From DAHVFK01 sp035310985 (lineage in GTDB: Bacteria; Pseudomonadota; Gammaproteobacteria; Burkholderiales; SG8-39), in contig DATGDH010000091.1 of the NCBI GenBank assembly GCA_035310985.1, positions 1 to 18,257 on the forward strand: a stretch of 18,257 bases of DNA, read 5' to 3'. The notes under the pieces were generated by a model that was given only the letters and a program-made list of their open reading frames with translations, searched no databases and was not told the origin of the DNA. Positions 1 through 6,732 of the stretch are shown in pieces. Position numbers and translations under genes: made by a program. Positions within the stretch are counted from its first letter, which is position 1. The number at the start of each line of letters is the position of its first letter.

Positions 1-650
1 GCCTCGGCAAGGGTGAGGTGGTCGACATCGAGCGCGAGGTGGAGCTGGGCGGGCCCATTCACTCCAAGGGCGACCTGATCCTGGCCGGCTACCTCGCGTC
101 GCGCTTCGCGGCCGATCGGCCGTTCACGCTGTCGGCCAGCATCGTCTTCGAGCAGTCGTACGGGGGCGTCGAGGGCGACAGCGCGTCCTCCGCGGAGCTG
201 TACGCGCTGCTCTCGGCGCTCTCGGGCATCCCGCTGCGGCAGGGCATCGCCGTGACCGGATCGGTGAACCAGCTCGGGCAGGTGCAGGCGATCGGCGGCG
301 TGAACGAGAAGATCGAGGGCTTTTTCGACGTGTGTGCGGCGCGCGGGCTGAACGGAGAGCAGGGCGTGCTGATACCTGAGGCGAACCGCAGGAACCTGAT
401 GCTGCGCCACGAAGTGGTCGATGCGGTCGCGGCGGGCAAGTTCCACATCTACGCCGTATCGACGATCGACCAGGGCATCGAGATCCTGACCGGGGTGGCG
501 GCGGGCGAGCGCGATGCGACGGGACAGTTCCCGCCGGAAACCATCAATTGCCGGGTCGAGCAACGCCTGTCGGACTACGCCGAGCGGATGCGCAGCTTCG
601 GTACGGGCGGCGCCCCACGCAGGATCTGGCGCAGGGAACCGAAGAAATGA
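1..650 (+). CDS. Lon-like ATP-dependent protease, C-terminal S16 protease domain (partial)
   Basis: The reading frame is open at the left edge (first full codon at position 3), so only the last 215 residues are present; the AAA+ part lies outside the window. What is visible is a Lon-type (peptidase family S16) serine-lysine protease domain. The catalytic serine sits in the motif E-G-D-S-A-S-S-A-E (codon 180-182) and the catalytic lysine in G-G-V-N-E-K-I-E-G (codon 309-311). The wording around both motifs (FEQSYGGVEGDSASSAELYALL begins near 150; GSVNQLGQVQAIGG near 260) resembles the LonH/YcbZ type of cytoplasmic Lon-like protease rather than housekeeping Lon; this is recalled, not searched. 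Such enzymes degrade proteins using ATP. The domain ends with a short arginine-rich tail. The TGA stop overlaps the ATG of the next gene (ATGA), so the two are probably translationally coupled. Confidence 0.9.
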   Translation, partial: LGKGEVVDIEREVELGGPIHSKGDLILAGYLASRFAADRPFTLSASIVFEQSYGGVEGDSASSAELYALLSALSGIPLRQGIAVTGSVNQLGQVQAIGGVNEKIEGFFDVCAARGLNGEQGVLIPEANRRNLMLRHEVVDAVAAGKFHIYAVSTIDQGIEILTGVAAGERDATGQFPPETINCRVEQRLSDYAERMRSFGTGGAPRRIWRREPKK

Positions 651-1297
651 CGCTGCGACGCATCGTCGTTGGGCTCGATCCCCGGTCTCAGGACCGTGTG
701 GCGCTGGAAGCCACGGCAGAGCTCGCGGCCAGGCTGCGGGCCGAGCTCGTGGGACTGTTCGTCGAGGACATCGACCTGCTTCACCTCGCCGGATTGCCGT
801 TCGCGCGCGAGGTCGGCTTTCCGTCGGCAACGACGCGCGCGCTCGACATCGAGGCAATGGAGCGCTCGTTGCGCACGGTCGCCGGCAACGTGCAGCGCAC
901 CATGGCCGCGATCGCCGCCCGCGGTCTGGTACCGTGGTCGTTCCGGGTGACGCGGGGCGCCTTGATGACCGAGCTCTGCGCCGCCGCGACGGAGGGCGAT
1001 ATCTTGGTGACCGGCGCGCTGCGCTTCGGCCTGCCCTCCTCGCTTTCAGTGCTGTGCTACGCGACCACGCCCCCAGAGCTCGTGGTGCCGGCAGCCGCGG
1101 CGCTGGCGCGCTCCACGGGGCGCGGGGTGGAAATCGTGCTGCTGGATGGCGACGACGCGACCGCGCAGCGTTGGGAGAACACTGCGCGCGAGCTGCTCGC
1201 CGCACATGGCGGCGACCTGCAAATGCGTACGGTGTCCGCGCGCGCCGGATCGGACAAACGCGGTGAAAAAGGAGGGTCACGCAGTGGCAATCGGTGA
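647..1297 (+). CDS. Universal stress protein-like protein
   Basis: A 216-residue protein starts at ATG 647, which overlaps the protease stop. The N-terminus (MTLRRIVVGLDPRSQDRVAL) has the beta-strand, short loop and helix pattern of UspA-like proteins, followed by VGLFVEDIDLLHLAGLPFAREVGF, a segment I associate with USP-like proteins near Lon-type proteases in betaproteobacteria. I do not see the G-2X-G-9X-G(S/T) nucleotide-binding signature of ATP-binding USPs, so it may not bind ATP. No signal peptide or membrane segment is visible, so it is probably cytoplasmic. The last residues are basic and glycine-rich and are encoded by DNA that also carries the ribosome site and start of the CBS gene. 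The exact role is unknown; coupling to a protease suggests stress adaptation. Confidence 0.75.
   Translation: MTLRRIVVGLDPRSQDRVALEATAELAARLRAELVGLFVEDIDLLHLAGLPFAREVGFPSATTRALDIEAMERSLRTVAGNVQRTMAAIAARGLVPWSFRVTRGALMTELCAAATEGDILVTGALRFGLPSSLSVLCYATTPPELVVPAAAALARSTGRGVEIVLLDGDDATAQRWENTARELLAAHGGDLQMRTVSARAGSDKRGEKGGSRSGNR
1269..1276 (+). promoter_or_regulatory. Shine-Dalgarno site for the CBS-domain gene
   Basis: AAGGAGGG lies 7 nt before GTG 1284 and is a near-perfect match to the 16S anti-Shine-Dalgarno. It decides the start: GTG 1263, in the same frame, lies upstream of the site and cannot use it. The site is inside the end of the USP-like gene. Confidence 0.8.
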
Positions 1298-1742
1298 AAT
1301 CTGCAATCGCGAAGTCGTGTTCGCAAGACCGGACGAAAGCGTGCGGAGCGCCGCGCTTCTGATGCGCGAGCACCACGTCGGCAGCCTAGTGGTGGTCGAC
1401 GAGTCGGGCGGCAAACGCATACCCGCCGGGATCCTGACCGACCGCGACATCGCGGTCGGCGTGGTCGCGCTCGGTCTGGATCCCGAGGCGACCCTGGTCG
1501 ACGCCGTGATGAGCCCGGAAGTGGTCGTCGAGCGCGAGGACGCTGGTGTCGCCGAGACCGTTGCACTCATGCGGCAGAAGGGCCTGCGCCGTCTGCCGGT
1601 GGTCGACCGCGCGGGAAGCCTCGTGGGCCTTGTCTCGGCCGATGACTTGCTCGAGCTGCTGGCGGAGGAATTGACCGGTCTCGCGAGCATGGTGGCCCGC
1701 GAGCAACGTCGCGAAACCGAGCAGCGCCGCGCGCTGCCCTGA
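1284..1742 (+). CDS. Two-CBS-domain protein
   Basis: A 152-residue soluble protein made almost entirely of two CBS domains (about residues 8-64 and 76-130), which together form a Bateman module. Recognisable CBS features are VGSLVVVDE followed by GILTDRDIA in the first domain, and LRRLPVVDRAGSLVGLVSADDLLELL in the second. Bateman modules commonly bind adenine nucleotides (AMP, ATP, SAM) and act as energy sensors; the ligand here cannot be read from sequence. The start is GTG 1284, chosen because of the strong AAGGAGGG 7 nt upstream. It overlaps the USP-like gene by 14 nt, so it is probably the third gene of a protease-USP-CBS transcript. A short charged helix rich in Arg and Glu closes the protein. 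The convergent lutB stop follows 9 nt later. Confidence 0.88.
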   Translation: MAIGEICNREVVFARPDESVRSAALLMREHHVGSLVVVDESGGKRIPAGILTDRDIAVGVVALGLDPEATLVDAVMSPEVVVEREDAGVAETVALMRQKGLRRLPVVDRAGSLVGLVSADDLLELLAEELTGLASMVAREQRRETEQRRALP

Positions 1743-1751
1743 GCGGGGGCT

Positions 1752-3161
1752 TCAGCGCGCGCGGCGCGCGTACAGCTCGCGAAAGGTGCGCCCCTCGGGC
1801 GCGGGCATGTCGCGCCCGAGCGTCCAGCCCGAGCCGAGCGGCAGCCTGGAGATGCGGCCCCGCGCACCGCCCATCAACTTCAACGCGCGCACCGCGACGG
1901 CAGTGCCGAGCGCGTACAGGCGCGGGCGCTTCGCTGCAAACGCCCAAAGCGCGAAACCGGCGCGCTCGCGCCACGGGCGCAAGCGGGCCTGCATCTGCCG
2001 CTCGCGCAGCTTGCGCAGCAGCTCGGGCAACTGGATCTGCACCGGGCAGGCGACGTGGCAGGCACCGCACAAAGTCGCGGCCTGCGGCAGGTCGAGCGCG
2101 TTCTCGATGCCCTGGTACACCGGCGTGAGCACCGAGCCCATCGGACCCGGGTAGACCCAGCCGTAGGCGTGGCCGCCGACCGCCTTGAACACCGGGCAGT
2201 GATTCATGCAGGCGCCGCAGCGGATGCAACGCAGCATCTGCTGCATGTCGCCGCCGAGGAAGCGCGCGCGCCCCGCGTCGACCAGGATCACGTACATGTG
2301 CTCGGGGCCGTCCAGGTCGCCATCGCGCCGCGGTCCGGTGACGATGGAGAAGTAGTTCTCGATCTCCTGGCCGGTCGCCGACCGCGGCAGAACGCGGTTC
2401 AGCGTCGAGAGATCCTCGAGCGTCGGAATCACTTTCTCGATACCGGTGATAGCCACGTGCACCCGGGGCAGCGTCGTCACCATTCGGCCGTTGCCCTCGT
2501 TTGTCACCAGCGCGACCGAGCCCGTCTCTGCGACCAGGAAGTTGCCGCCGGAGATGCCGAGGTCGGCGGTGAGGAAGTGCCCGCGCAGCATCTGGCGCGC
2601 CTCGTCGGTCATGGCGCGGATGTCGTCCAGCCTGGGCCGCCGGTGGTGCTCGGCGAACAGATCGGCGACCTGGTCCTTGTCCTTGTGGATCGCCGGCGCG
2701 ATGATGTGCGAGGGCGGCTCTTTGGCCAGCTGAATAATGTATTCGCCGAGGTCGGTCTCCACGGGCTGCACGCCGTGGGCCTCGAGCGTCTCGTTCAGGC
2801 CTGCCTCCTCGGAGACCATCGACTTCGACTTGATGGCCTTCTTCAGGCCGTGGCGCGCGCAGATCTCGAGCACGTAGCGGCGCACCTCGGCCGTGTCCTT
2901 CGCCCACAGCACCCTGGTGCCGCGCCGTGTCGCCTCGGCCTCGAAGCGCAACAGCCACACGTCGAGCGCACCGAGCGCGCGGTCGCGGATTGCCGCGCTC
3001 GCCGTGCGCAGCGCCTCGAACGCCTCGACACCGTAGGCCTCGCGCGCCGCCGCACGCTTCTCCGCGAAGCCGCTGCCGAAGCGCTTCAGCACGCTCTGCA
3101 GCCGCGCGTCTTCGAGTGCGCCGTGCGCACGCGCGTGAAAGTGCATCGACTGCACGCGCAT
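1752..3161 (-). CDS. lutB: LutB/LldF-type iron-sulfur lactate-oxidation protein
   Basis: A 469-residue cytoplasmic protein of the LutB/LldF (YkgF) family. These proteins work with LutA and LutC to oxidise L-lactate to pyruvate, passing electrons onward through Fe-S clusters. The N-terminal part (about 60-300) is the LUD domain, with GISGGNFLVAETGSVALVTNEGNGRM (from residue 202) as its hallmark. It is followed by ferredoxin-like motifs: C312-x2-C315-x2-C318-x3-C322-P and C365-x2-C368-x3-C372-P. The basic C-terminal region (from about 385) is typical of the family. ATG 3161 is chosen because it overlaps the lutA stop by one base (TGATG) and the family N-terminus starts near here. The frame stays open for about 900 nt upstream through lutA, but that is non-coding. 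No lutC gene follows. Confidence 0.92.
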   Translation of the reverse strand: MRVQSMHFHARAHGALEDARLQSVLKRFGSGFAEKRAAAREAYGVEAFEALRTASAAIRDRALGALDVWLLRFEAEATRRGTRVLWAKDTAEVRRYVLEICARHGLKKAIKSKSMVSEEAGLNETLEAHGVQPVETDLGEYIIQLAKEPPSHIIAPAIHKDKDQVADLFAEHHRRPRLDDIRAMTDEARQMLRGHFLTADLGISGGNFLVAETGSVALVTNEGNGRMVTTLPRVHVAITGIEKVIPTLEDLSTLNRVLPRSATGQEIENYFSIVTGPRRDGDLDGPEHMYVILVDAGRARFLGGDMQQMLRCIRCGACMNHCPVFKAVGGHAYGWVYPGPMGSVLTPVYQGIENALDLPQAATLCGACHVACPVQIQLPELLRKLRERQMQARLRPWRERAGFALWAFAAKRPRLYALGTAVAVRALKLMGGARGRISRLPLGSGWTLGRDMPAPEGRTFRELYARRAR

Positions 3162-3904
3162 CAGCCGCGCTCCCCGCCGGCAAGCAGCTCGGCGATGTGC
3201 AGCACGCGCGTGTGTTCGTCGCCGCGGCGCCGCAGCCGCCCCTCGATGTTCAGCATGCAGCCCAGGTCGCCCAGCACGACCGCGTCGGCCCCCGAGGCGG
3301 CGATGTTCTCGCACTTGGCCTCCGCGATCGCGGCCGAGACGTCGCCGAACTTGATCGAGAACGTGCCCCCGAAGCCGCAGCATTCCTCGCAGTTCTTCAT
3401 CTCCGTGAGCGCGACACCGGGCATATGCGCGAGCAGCCTGCGCGGCTGCTCTTTGACGCCCAGCTCGCGCAGACCCGAGCACGAGTCGTGGTAGGTGACG
3501 GTGCCGCGGAAATCGCTTGGCACCGTGTCCAGCCGCGCAATGTTCACTAGGAAGTCGGCGAGCTCCCAGGTCTTCGCCGCGAGGCGCTCGACGCGGGCGA
3601 GCCAGGCGCCTTCGCCCGCGAAGACCTCCGCGTAGTGCAGCTTGATCATGCCGGCGCACGAGCCGGAGGGCACCGCCACGTAGTCGAAGCCCTCGAATTC
3701 CGCGATCAGCTTTTCGGCCAGCGCGCGCGCCGAGGCGCGCTCGCCGGAATTCCAGCCGGGCTGCCCGCAGCAAGTCTGCGTGGCGGGCACCTCGACTTCG
3801 AATCCCGCCCTCTCGAGCAGCTCCAGCGCGGCGAACCCGATGCGCGGCCGCATGATGTCCACGAGGCAGGTGACGAACAAACCGACGCGGCGTCCTGTGC
3901 TCAT
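3161..3904 (-). CDS. lutA: LutA/LldE-type (Fe-S)-binding oxidoreductase subunit
   Basis: A 247-residue protein of the LutA/LldE (YkgE) family, first gene of the lutAB pair. It has two CCG domains of the type also found in heterodisulfide reductase HdrB and GlpC. The first has C45-C46-G-Q-P-G plus G-S-C83-A-G; the second has C172-x2-C175-C176-G-F-G-G plus L-G-C216. The N-terminal VGLFVTCLVDIMRPRIGFAALELLE matches the family start. ATG 3904 has no Shine-Dalgarno sequence in front of it and the gap to the divergent regulator is only 55 bp, so its transcript may have a very short leader. The stop overlaps the lutB start by one base, which points to coupled translation. The substrate is most likely lactate, though a related 2-hydroxy acid cannot be excluded. 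Confidence 0.92.
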   Translation of the reverse strand: MSTGRRVGLFVTCLVDIMRPRIGFAALELLERAGFEVEVPATQTCCGQPGWNSGERASARALAEKLIAEFEGFDYVAVPSGSCAGMIKLHYAEVFAGEGAWLARVERLAAKTWELADFLVNIARLDTVPSDFRGTVTYHDSCSGLRELGVKEQPRRLLAHMPGVALTEMKNCEECCGFGGTFSIKFGDVSAAIAEAKCENIAASGADAVVLGDLGCMLNIEGRLRRRGDEHTRVLHIAELLAGGERG

Positions 3905-3925
3905 GGCAGGGCGGAGGATAGCACT

Positions 3926-3936
3926 TCACATTGTGA
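3926..3936. promoter_or_regulatory. Candidate operator between lutAB and the IclR gene
   Basis: TCACATTGTGA is an inverted repeat with 5-bp arms around one central base. It lies in the middle of the 55-bp gap, 23 nt before the IclR start and 22 nt before the lutA start. A TAGAAT -10-like hexamer for the regulator starts at 3939; no good -35 was found. IclR-family regulators commonly bind short AT-rich inverted repeats in divergent promoters, so this is the likeliest operator. The assignment is inference. Confidence 0.4.
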
Positions 3937-3959
3937 GATAGAATTCCCGATCCTCCCGC

Positions 3960-4766
3960 ATGCGCACGCCGTCCGTGGCCACCAGCAAGGAAGATCAGAA
4001 GAGCCCGATCCAGGTGATCGAGCGCATGATGAAGTTGCTCGACGTGCTGGCCGAGCACCCCGAGCCCCTAGGCCTCAAGCAAGTCGCGCAATACGCGGGC
4101 CTGCACCCTTCGACGGCGCACCGCATCCTCGCCGCGATGTCGGCCGACCGCCTGGTCGATCGGGTCGAACCCGGCAGCTACCGGCTCGGCATGCGGCTGC
4201 TCGAGCTCGGCAACCTGGTCAAGTCGCGCATCAGCGTGCGCGAGCTGGCGCTGCCGGTGATGCGCGAACTGCACGCGCAGACCGGCGAGACGGTCAACCT
4301 CTCGGTGCGCCACGACGACGAGATCGTGTACGTCGAGCGCACCTCGGCGGGACGCGCGGCGATGCGCATCGTGCACGCAATCGGCACGCGCGCGCCGCTG
4401 CACTGCACGGCGGCAGGAAAGCTGTTTCTGCTCGAAGAGGGCTTCGCCAGGCTGCGCGACTACGCCAAACGCACCGGGCTCGCGCCGCATACCAAGAACA
4501 CGCTCAGCAGCGCGGCGCTGCTCGAGCGCGACCTGGAGCGCATCCAGCGGCAGGGCTACGCCACCGACAACGAGGAAGCGGAAATCGGCGTGCGCTGCGT
4601 GGCCGCCGGGGTGCGCGACGACGGCGGGCACCTCATCGCGGCGCTGTCGCTGTCCACGCCTGCCGACCGCATGAAGGCAACCTGGGGACCGCTGATCAAG
4701 GAGGCCGCCGAGCGCATCTCGCGAGGCGTCGGGCACCGCCCGGCGGCGCGCATCGGCGCGGCCTAA
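3960..4766 (+). CDS. IclR-family transcriptional regulator
   Basis: A 268-residue regulator. Residues 17-85 form the winged helix-turn-helix (VIERMMKLLDVLAEHPEPLG, then LKQVAQYAGLHPSTAHRILAAM and the wing around GSYRLGMRLLELG). Residues 90-255 are the IclR effector-binding domain, with HCTAAGKLFLLE, QGYATDNEEAEIGVRCVAAGV and the ALSLSTPADRM segment. It is divergent from lutAB and 55 bp away, so it most probably controls lutAB in response to a small organic acid. Known Lut/Lld systems are usually under GntR/FadR-type regulators (LldR, LutR), so an IclR partner is less usual. ATG 3960 has no clear ribosome site; GTG 3976 is not in frame, and the N-terminal 15 residues look unstructured, so the start is uncertain. 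Confidence 0.9.
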   Translation: MRTPSVATSKEDQKSPIQVIERMMKLLDVLAEHPEPLGLKQVAQYAGLHPSTAHRILAAMSADRLVDRVEPGSYRLGMRLLELGNLVKSRISVRELALPVMRELHAQTGETVNLSVRHDDEIVYVERTSAGRAAMRIVHAIGTRAPLHCTAAGKLFLLEEGFARLRDYAKRTGLAPHTKNTLSSAALLERDLERIQRQGYATDNEEAEIGVRCVAAGVRDDGGHLIAALSLSTPADRMKATWGPLIKEAAERISRGVGHRPAARIGAA

Positions 4767-4772
4767 CCGCGC
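4756..4772. terminator. Possible short stem-loop between convergent genes
   Basis: GCGCGG (4756-4761) pairs perfectly with CCGCGC (4767-4772) around a 5-nt loop holding the IclR TAA stop, right beside the egtD stop. Its place between convergent genes suits a bidirectional terminator, but neither side has a T-tract, so it may be chance in GC-rich DNA. Confidence 0.25.
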
Positions 4773-5786
4773 TCAAACCGCCGTCAGGCCGTGCAGCGAA
4801 AACTGCGCGCGGCGGTCACACCATACGCGCGCGGCACGAAAGCCGGCCTCAGCTGCGAGCGCCTGGAATTCTTCGATCGAATACTTGCACGAATTCTCGG
4901 TGTGAATCGTCTCGCCCGGCTCGAAGTCGAAGCGGCTACGGCCGACGCGCACCGACTGCGTGGTGAGCGACACCAGGTGCATCTCGACGCGCCCCTGCGA
5001 CACATTGTAGAAGGCGTAGTGGCGAAAGCGGCGCAGATCGAAGTCGCCGTCTAGCTCGCGGTTGATACGCGCGAGCAGATTGAGATTGAAGGCGGCGGTG
5101 ACTCCGCGCGCGTCGTTGTACGCGGCGTGCAGCACGTTGGCGTCCTTCTTCAGGTCGACTCCGACCAGCATCGCGCCACGCGGCCCGACCTGGGCGCGCG
5201 TCATGCGCAGGAACGCCTCGGTCTCTGACGCCGACAGGTTGCCGATCGTCGAGCCAGGAAAGTAGGCCACGCGCCGCGCGCTCCTGGCGCCGCGCGCCGG
5301 CGGCAGCTTGAGCGGTCGCGAAAAGTCGCCCACCAGGCCGTCGATCGCGAGCCAGGCGAACTCGAGCGCCAGGCGCCCCGCGGCCTCGCGAAGCGCGGCC
5401 TCCGAGATGTCCACGGCGACGTAGCGCGCCGGGCGCAGATGCTCGATCAGCAGACGCGTCTTGATGCTCTCGCCGCTGCCGTACTCGATCAGTTCGCAAC
5501 CCTCGCCTGCGAACCGCACGATCTCGGCCAGATGGCGCCGGGTGAGCGACAGCTCGGCTCGCGTCGGGTAGTACTCGCTCAGGCGGCAGATGCGCGCGAA
5601 CAGGCGGCTGCCTTCGGCGTCGTAGAAGTACTTGGGCGGCAGCGCCTTTTGCGGCAGTGACAGACCCGCGATGACGTCGTCTAGAAAGCTGTCGGCCGGA
5701 AGATTTCCGCCGAAGAAGCGGACGCTGCGCGCCGGGCGCGGCGGCTTCAGCCGCGCGTATCGACGTACGCGCTGCTTTCGAGCCAC
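4773..5786 (-). CDS. egtD: L-histidine N-alpha-methyltransferase EgtD
   Basis: An EgtD-family methyltransferase (337 residues from GTG 5786), which uses SAM to trimethylate the histidine amino group to hercynine, the first step of ergothioneine synthesis. Visible features are LPPKYFYDAEGSRLF and EYYPTRAE in the N-terminal substrate-binding part, the SAM loop ELIEYGSGESIKT (about 98-110), FPGSTIGNLS (about 176-185), AYNDARGVTAAFN, and H-T-E-N-S-C-K, whose Glu and Ser (about 297 and 299) match the E-x-S pair that contacts the imidazole in mycobacterial EgtD. Histidine is therefore the likely substrate. GTG 5786 gives a 40-nt overlap with the end of the PBP7 gene; GTG 5831 would add 15 residues but overlap by 85 nt, and neither has a clear ribosome site. 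No egtB lies nearby. Confidence 0.88.
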   Translation of the reverse strand: MARKQRVRRYARLKPPRPARSVRFFGGNLPADSFLDDVIAGLSLPQKALPPKYFYDAEGSRLFARICRLSEYYPTRAELSLTRRHLAEIVRFAGEGCELIEYGSGESIKTRLLIEHLRPARYVAVDISEAALREAAGRLALEFAWLAIDGLVGDFSRPLKLPPARGARSARRVAYFPGSTIGNLSASETEAFLRMTRAQVGPRGAMLVGVDLKKDANVLHAAYNDARGVTAAFNLNLLARINRELDGDFDLRRFRHYAFYNVSQGRVEMHLVSLTTQSVRVGRSRFDFEPGETIHTENSCKYSIEEFQALAAEAGFRAARVWCDRRAQFSLHGLTAV

Positions 5787-6616
5787 TTGCGAATGCGGTT
5801 GGCGTCGCCGAAGCGCGAGTACTTGCCCCACGAGTCGAGCAGCACGACGATCAGATCCTTCGAGGCAACCTTGACCCGCATCACCAGGCAGCGCCCGGCC
5901 TCGCTGATGTAGCCGGTCTTGGAAAGATAGATGTCCCAGCGCGGGTTGCGCACCAGCCGATTGGTATTGACGAACGCGAGCCTGCGACCGCGCGCCTTCA
6001 CCTCGGCGTGCTCGGTAGTGGTGTACTCGCGGATGAGCGGATAGCCGGTCGCGACCTTGACGAGCTTGGCGAGATCCTCGGCGCTCGAGACGTTGCCCGA
6101 GTCGAGGCCCGTCGGGTCGACGTAGTGCGTGTCGCGCATGCCGAGCGCGCGCGCCTTGCCGTTCATCGCGGCGACGAATTCTTCGGTGCCGCCGGGATAG
6201 GTGCGCGCCAGCGCGGCGGCGGCGCGATTCTCCGAGGCCATGAGCGCGAGCAGCAGCAGCTCCCTGCGCGTGAGCCGTGTGCCCGGGACGAGGCGCGACC
6301 GGGTGCCCTTCAGGTGGTCGATGTCCTCGCGGCTCACGACGATCTCGTCGTCCAGGTCGAGGCCGCGATCGAGGATCACCATGGCCGTCATCAATTTCGT
6401 GATCGAGGCGATCGGCAGCACCTGGTCGGAGTTCTTCGCCAGGATCGTCTCGCCGCTGTCGGCATCCTGCACTAGCGCAACCGAAGAGCGCAGGAAGACC
6501 TTCTTCTGGTGCTCGAGTTCGCCTGCCTGCGCGAAGCCGACCGTCAATGCGAGCACCGCGAGTAGCGCGAAGACGGCCACGATTTTTTCAAGGTGGTGCA
6601 GTTTTCTTTCTTGCAT
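5747..6616 (-). CDS. pbpG: D-alanyl-D-alanine endopeptidase, PBP7 type
   Basis: A 289-residue periplasmic penicillin-binding protein of the S11 (DacA/PBP7) family that cuts D-Ala-meso-diaminopimelate cross-links in peptidoglycan. A signal peptide covers residues 1-31 (basic start, IVAVFALLAVLALTVGF core, cleavage likely after AQA). The active-site motifs are S71-I-T-K74, S128-E-N130 and K233-T-G235, with the family context LPIASITKLMTAMV and LMASENRAAAALARTYPGG. The protein ends soon after the penicillin-binding domain and lacks the C-terminal domain of the DacA/DacC carboxypeptidases, which favours PBP7 over PBP5. ATG 6616 is chosen because the signal peptide begins there; the frame continues 180 nt upstream without resembling protein. 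A good promoter lies just upstream. The end overlaps egtD. Confidence 0.93.
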   Translation of the reverse strand: MQERKLHHLEKIVAVFALLAVLALTVGFAQAGELEHQKKVFLRSSVALVQDADSGETILAKNSDQVLPIASITKLMTAMVILDRGLDLDDEIVVSREDIDHLKGTRSRLVPGTRLTRRELLLLALMASENRAAAALARTYPGGTEEFVAAMNGKARALGMRDTHYVDPTGLDSGNVSSAEDLAKLVKVATGYPLIREYTTTEHAEVKARGRRLAFVNTNRLVRNPRWDIYLSKTGYISEAGRCLVMRVKVASKDLIVVLLDSWGKYSRFGDANRIRKWLESSAYVDTRG

Positions 6617-6648
6617 GATCGCGGGCCGCCTTACGGGGTTTTTTGCAG

Positions 6649-6676
6649 TGTATAGCAGGATTTCTCGAAAATGCAA
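6649..6676 (-). promoter_or_regulatory. Sigma70-like promoter of the PBP7 gene
   Basis: Read on the minus strand, a -35 TTGCAT (6671-6676) is separated by 16 bp from a -10 TATACA (6649-6654), which is preceded by TGC. It would start transcription about 25-30 nt upstream of ATG 6616. It is the clearest promoter on this strand. One copy of the 11-bp repeat fills most of the spacer. Confidence 0.6.
6660..6670. repeat. 11-bp direct repeat, copy 1 (in promoter spacer)
   Basis: ATTTCTCGAAA, containing the TTTC/GAAA inverted arms around a 2-nt centre. It is identical to the copy at 6700-6710, start-to-start distance exactly 40 bp, and lies between the -35 and -10 of the PBP7 promoter, directly against the -35. 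This position would suit an operator; the binding protein is unknown. Confidence 0.6.
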
Positions 6677-6699
6677 GCAAAAATAAGGCCCTACCAGAA

Positions 6700-6710
6700 A
6701 TTTCTCGAAA
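6700..6710. repeat. 11-bp direct repeat, copy 2 (upstream of promoter)
   Basis: This second exact copy of ATTTCTCGAAA lies 24 bp upstream of the -35 element of the PBP7 promoter, in the gap after the ABC transporter stop. With copy 1 it makes a pair about four helical turns apart, as expected for two protein dimers on the same face of the DNA. Confidence 0.6.
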
Positions 6711-6732
6711 GAGCGTGAAATTTGCCCTACAC

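Noticed and set aside
1743..1751. A remnant of lutC downstream of lutB.
   Set aside because: Only 9 nt separate lutB from the convergent CBS gene, and nothing resembling a LUD-domain LutC appears in any frame of the first 1.7 kb.
1567..3183. Minus-strand 538-residue frame overlapping lutB in another frame and running under the CBS gene.
   Set aside because: The translation is almost all Arg, Ala, Gly and Pro, and it conflicts with LutB and CBS proteins that have clear motifs.
2055..3494. Long plus-strand open frame of 479 residues opposite lutB and lutA.
   Set aside because: It lies antisense to two well-conserved proteins, has no recognisable domain, and is the kind of open mirror frame expected at high GC.
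1752..4058. A single 768-residue open frame that would extend LutB upstream across lutA.
   Set aside because: The part before 3161 is out of frame with a clear LutA protein and reads as arginine/alanine-rich low-complexity sequence. LutB homology begins at about 3161.
5787..5831. GTG 5831 as the egtD start.
   Set aside because: It overlaps the PBP7 gene by 85 nt and adds residues beyond the usual EgtD length. It is kept only as an alternative to GTG 5786.
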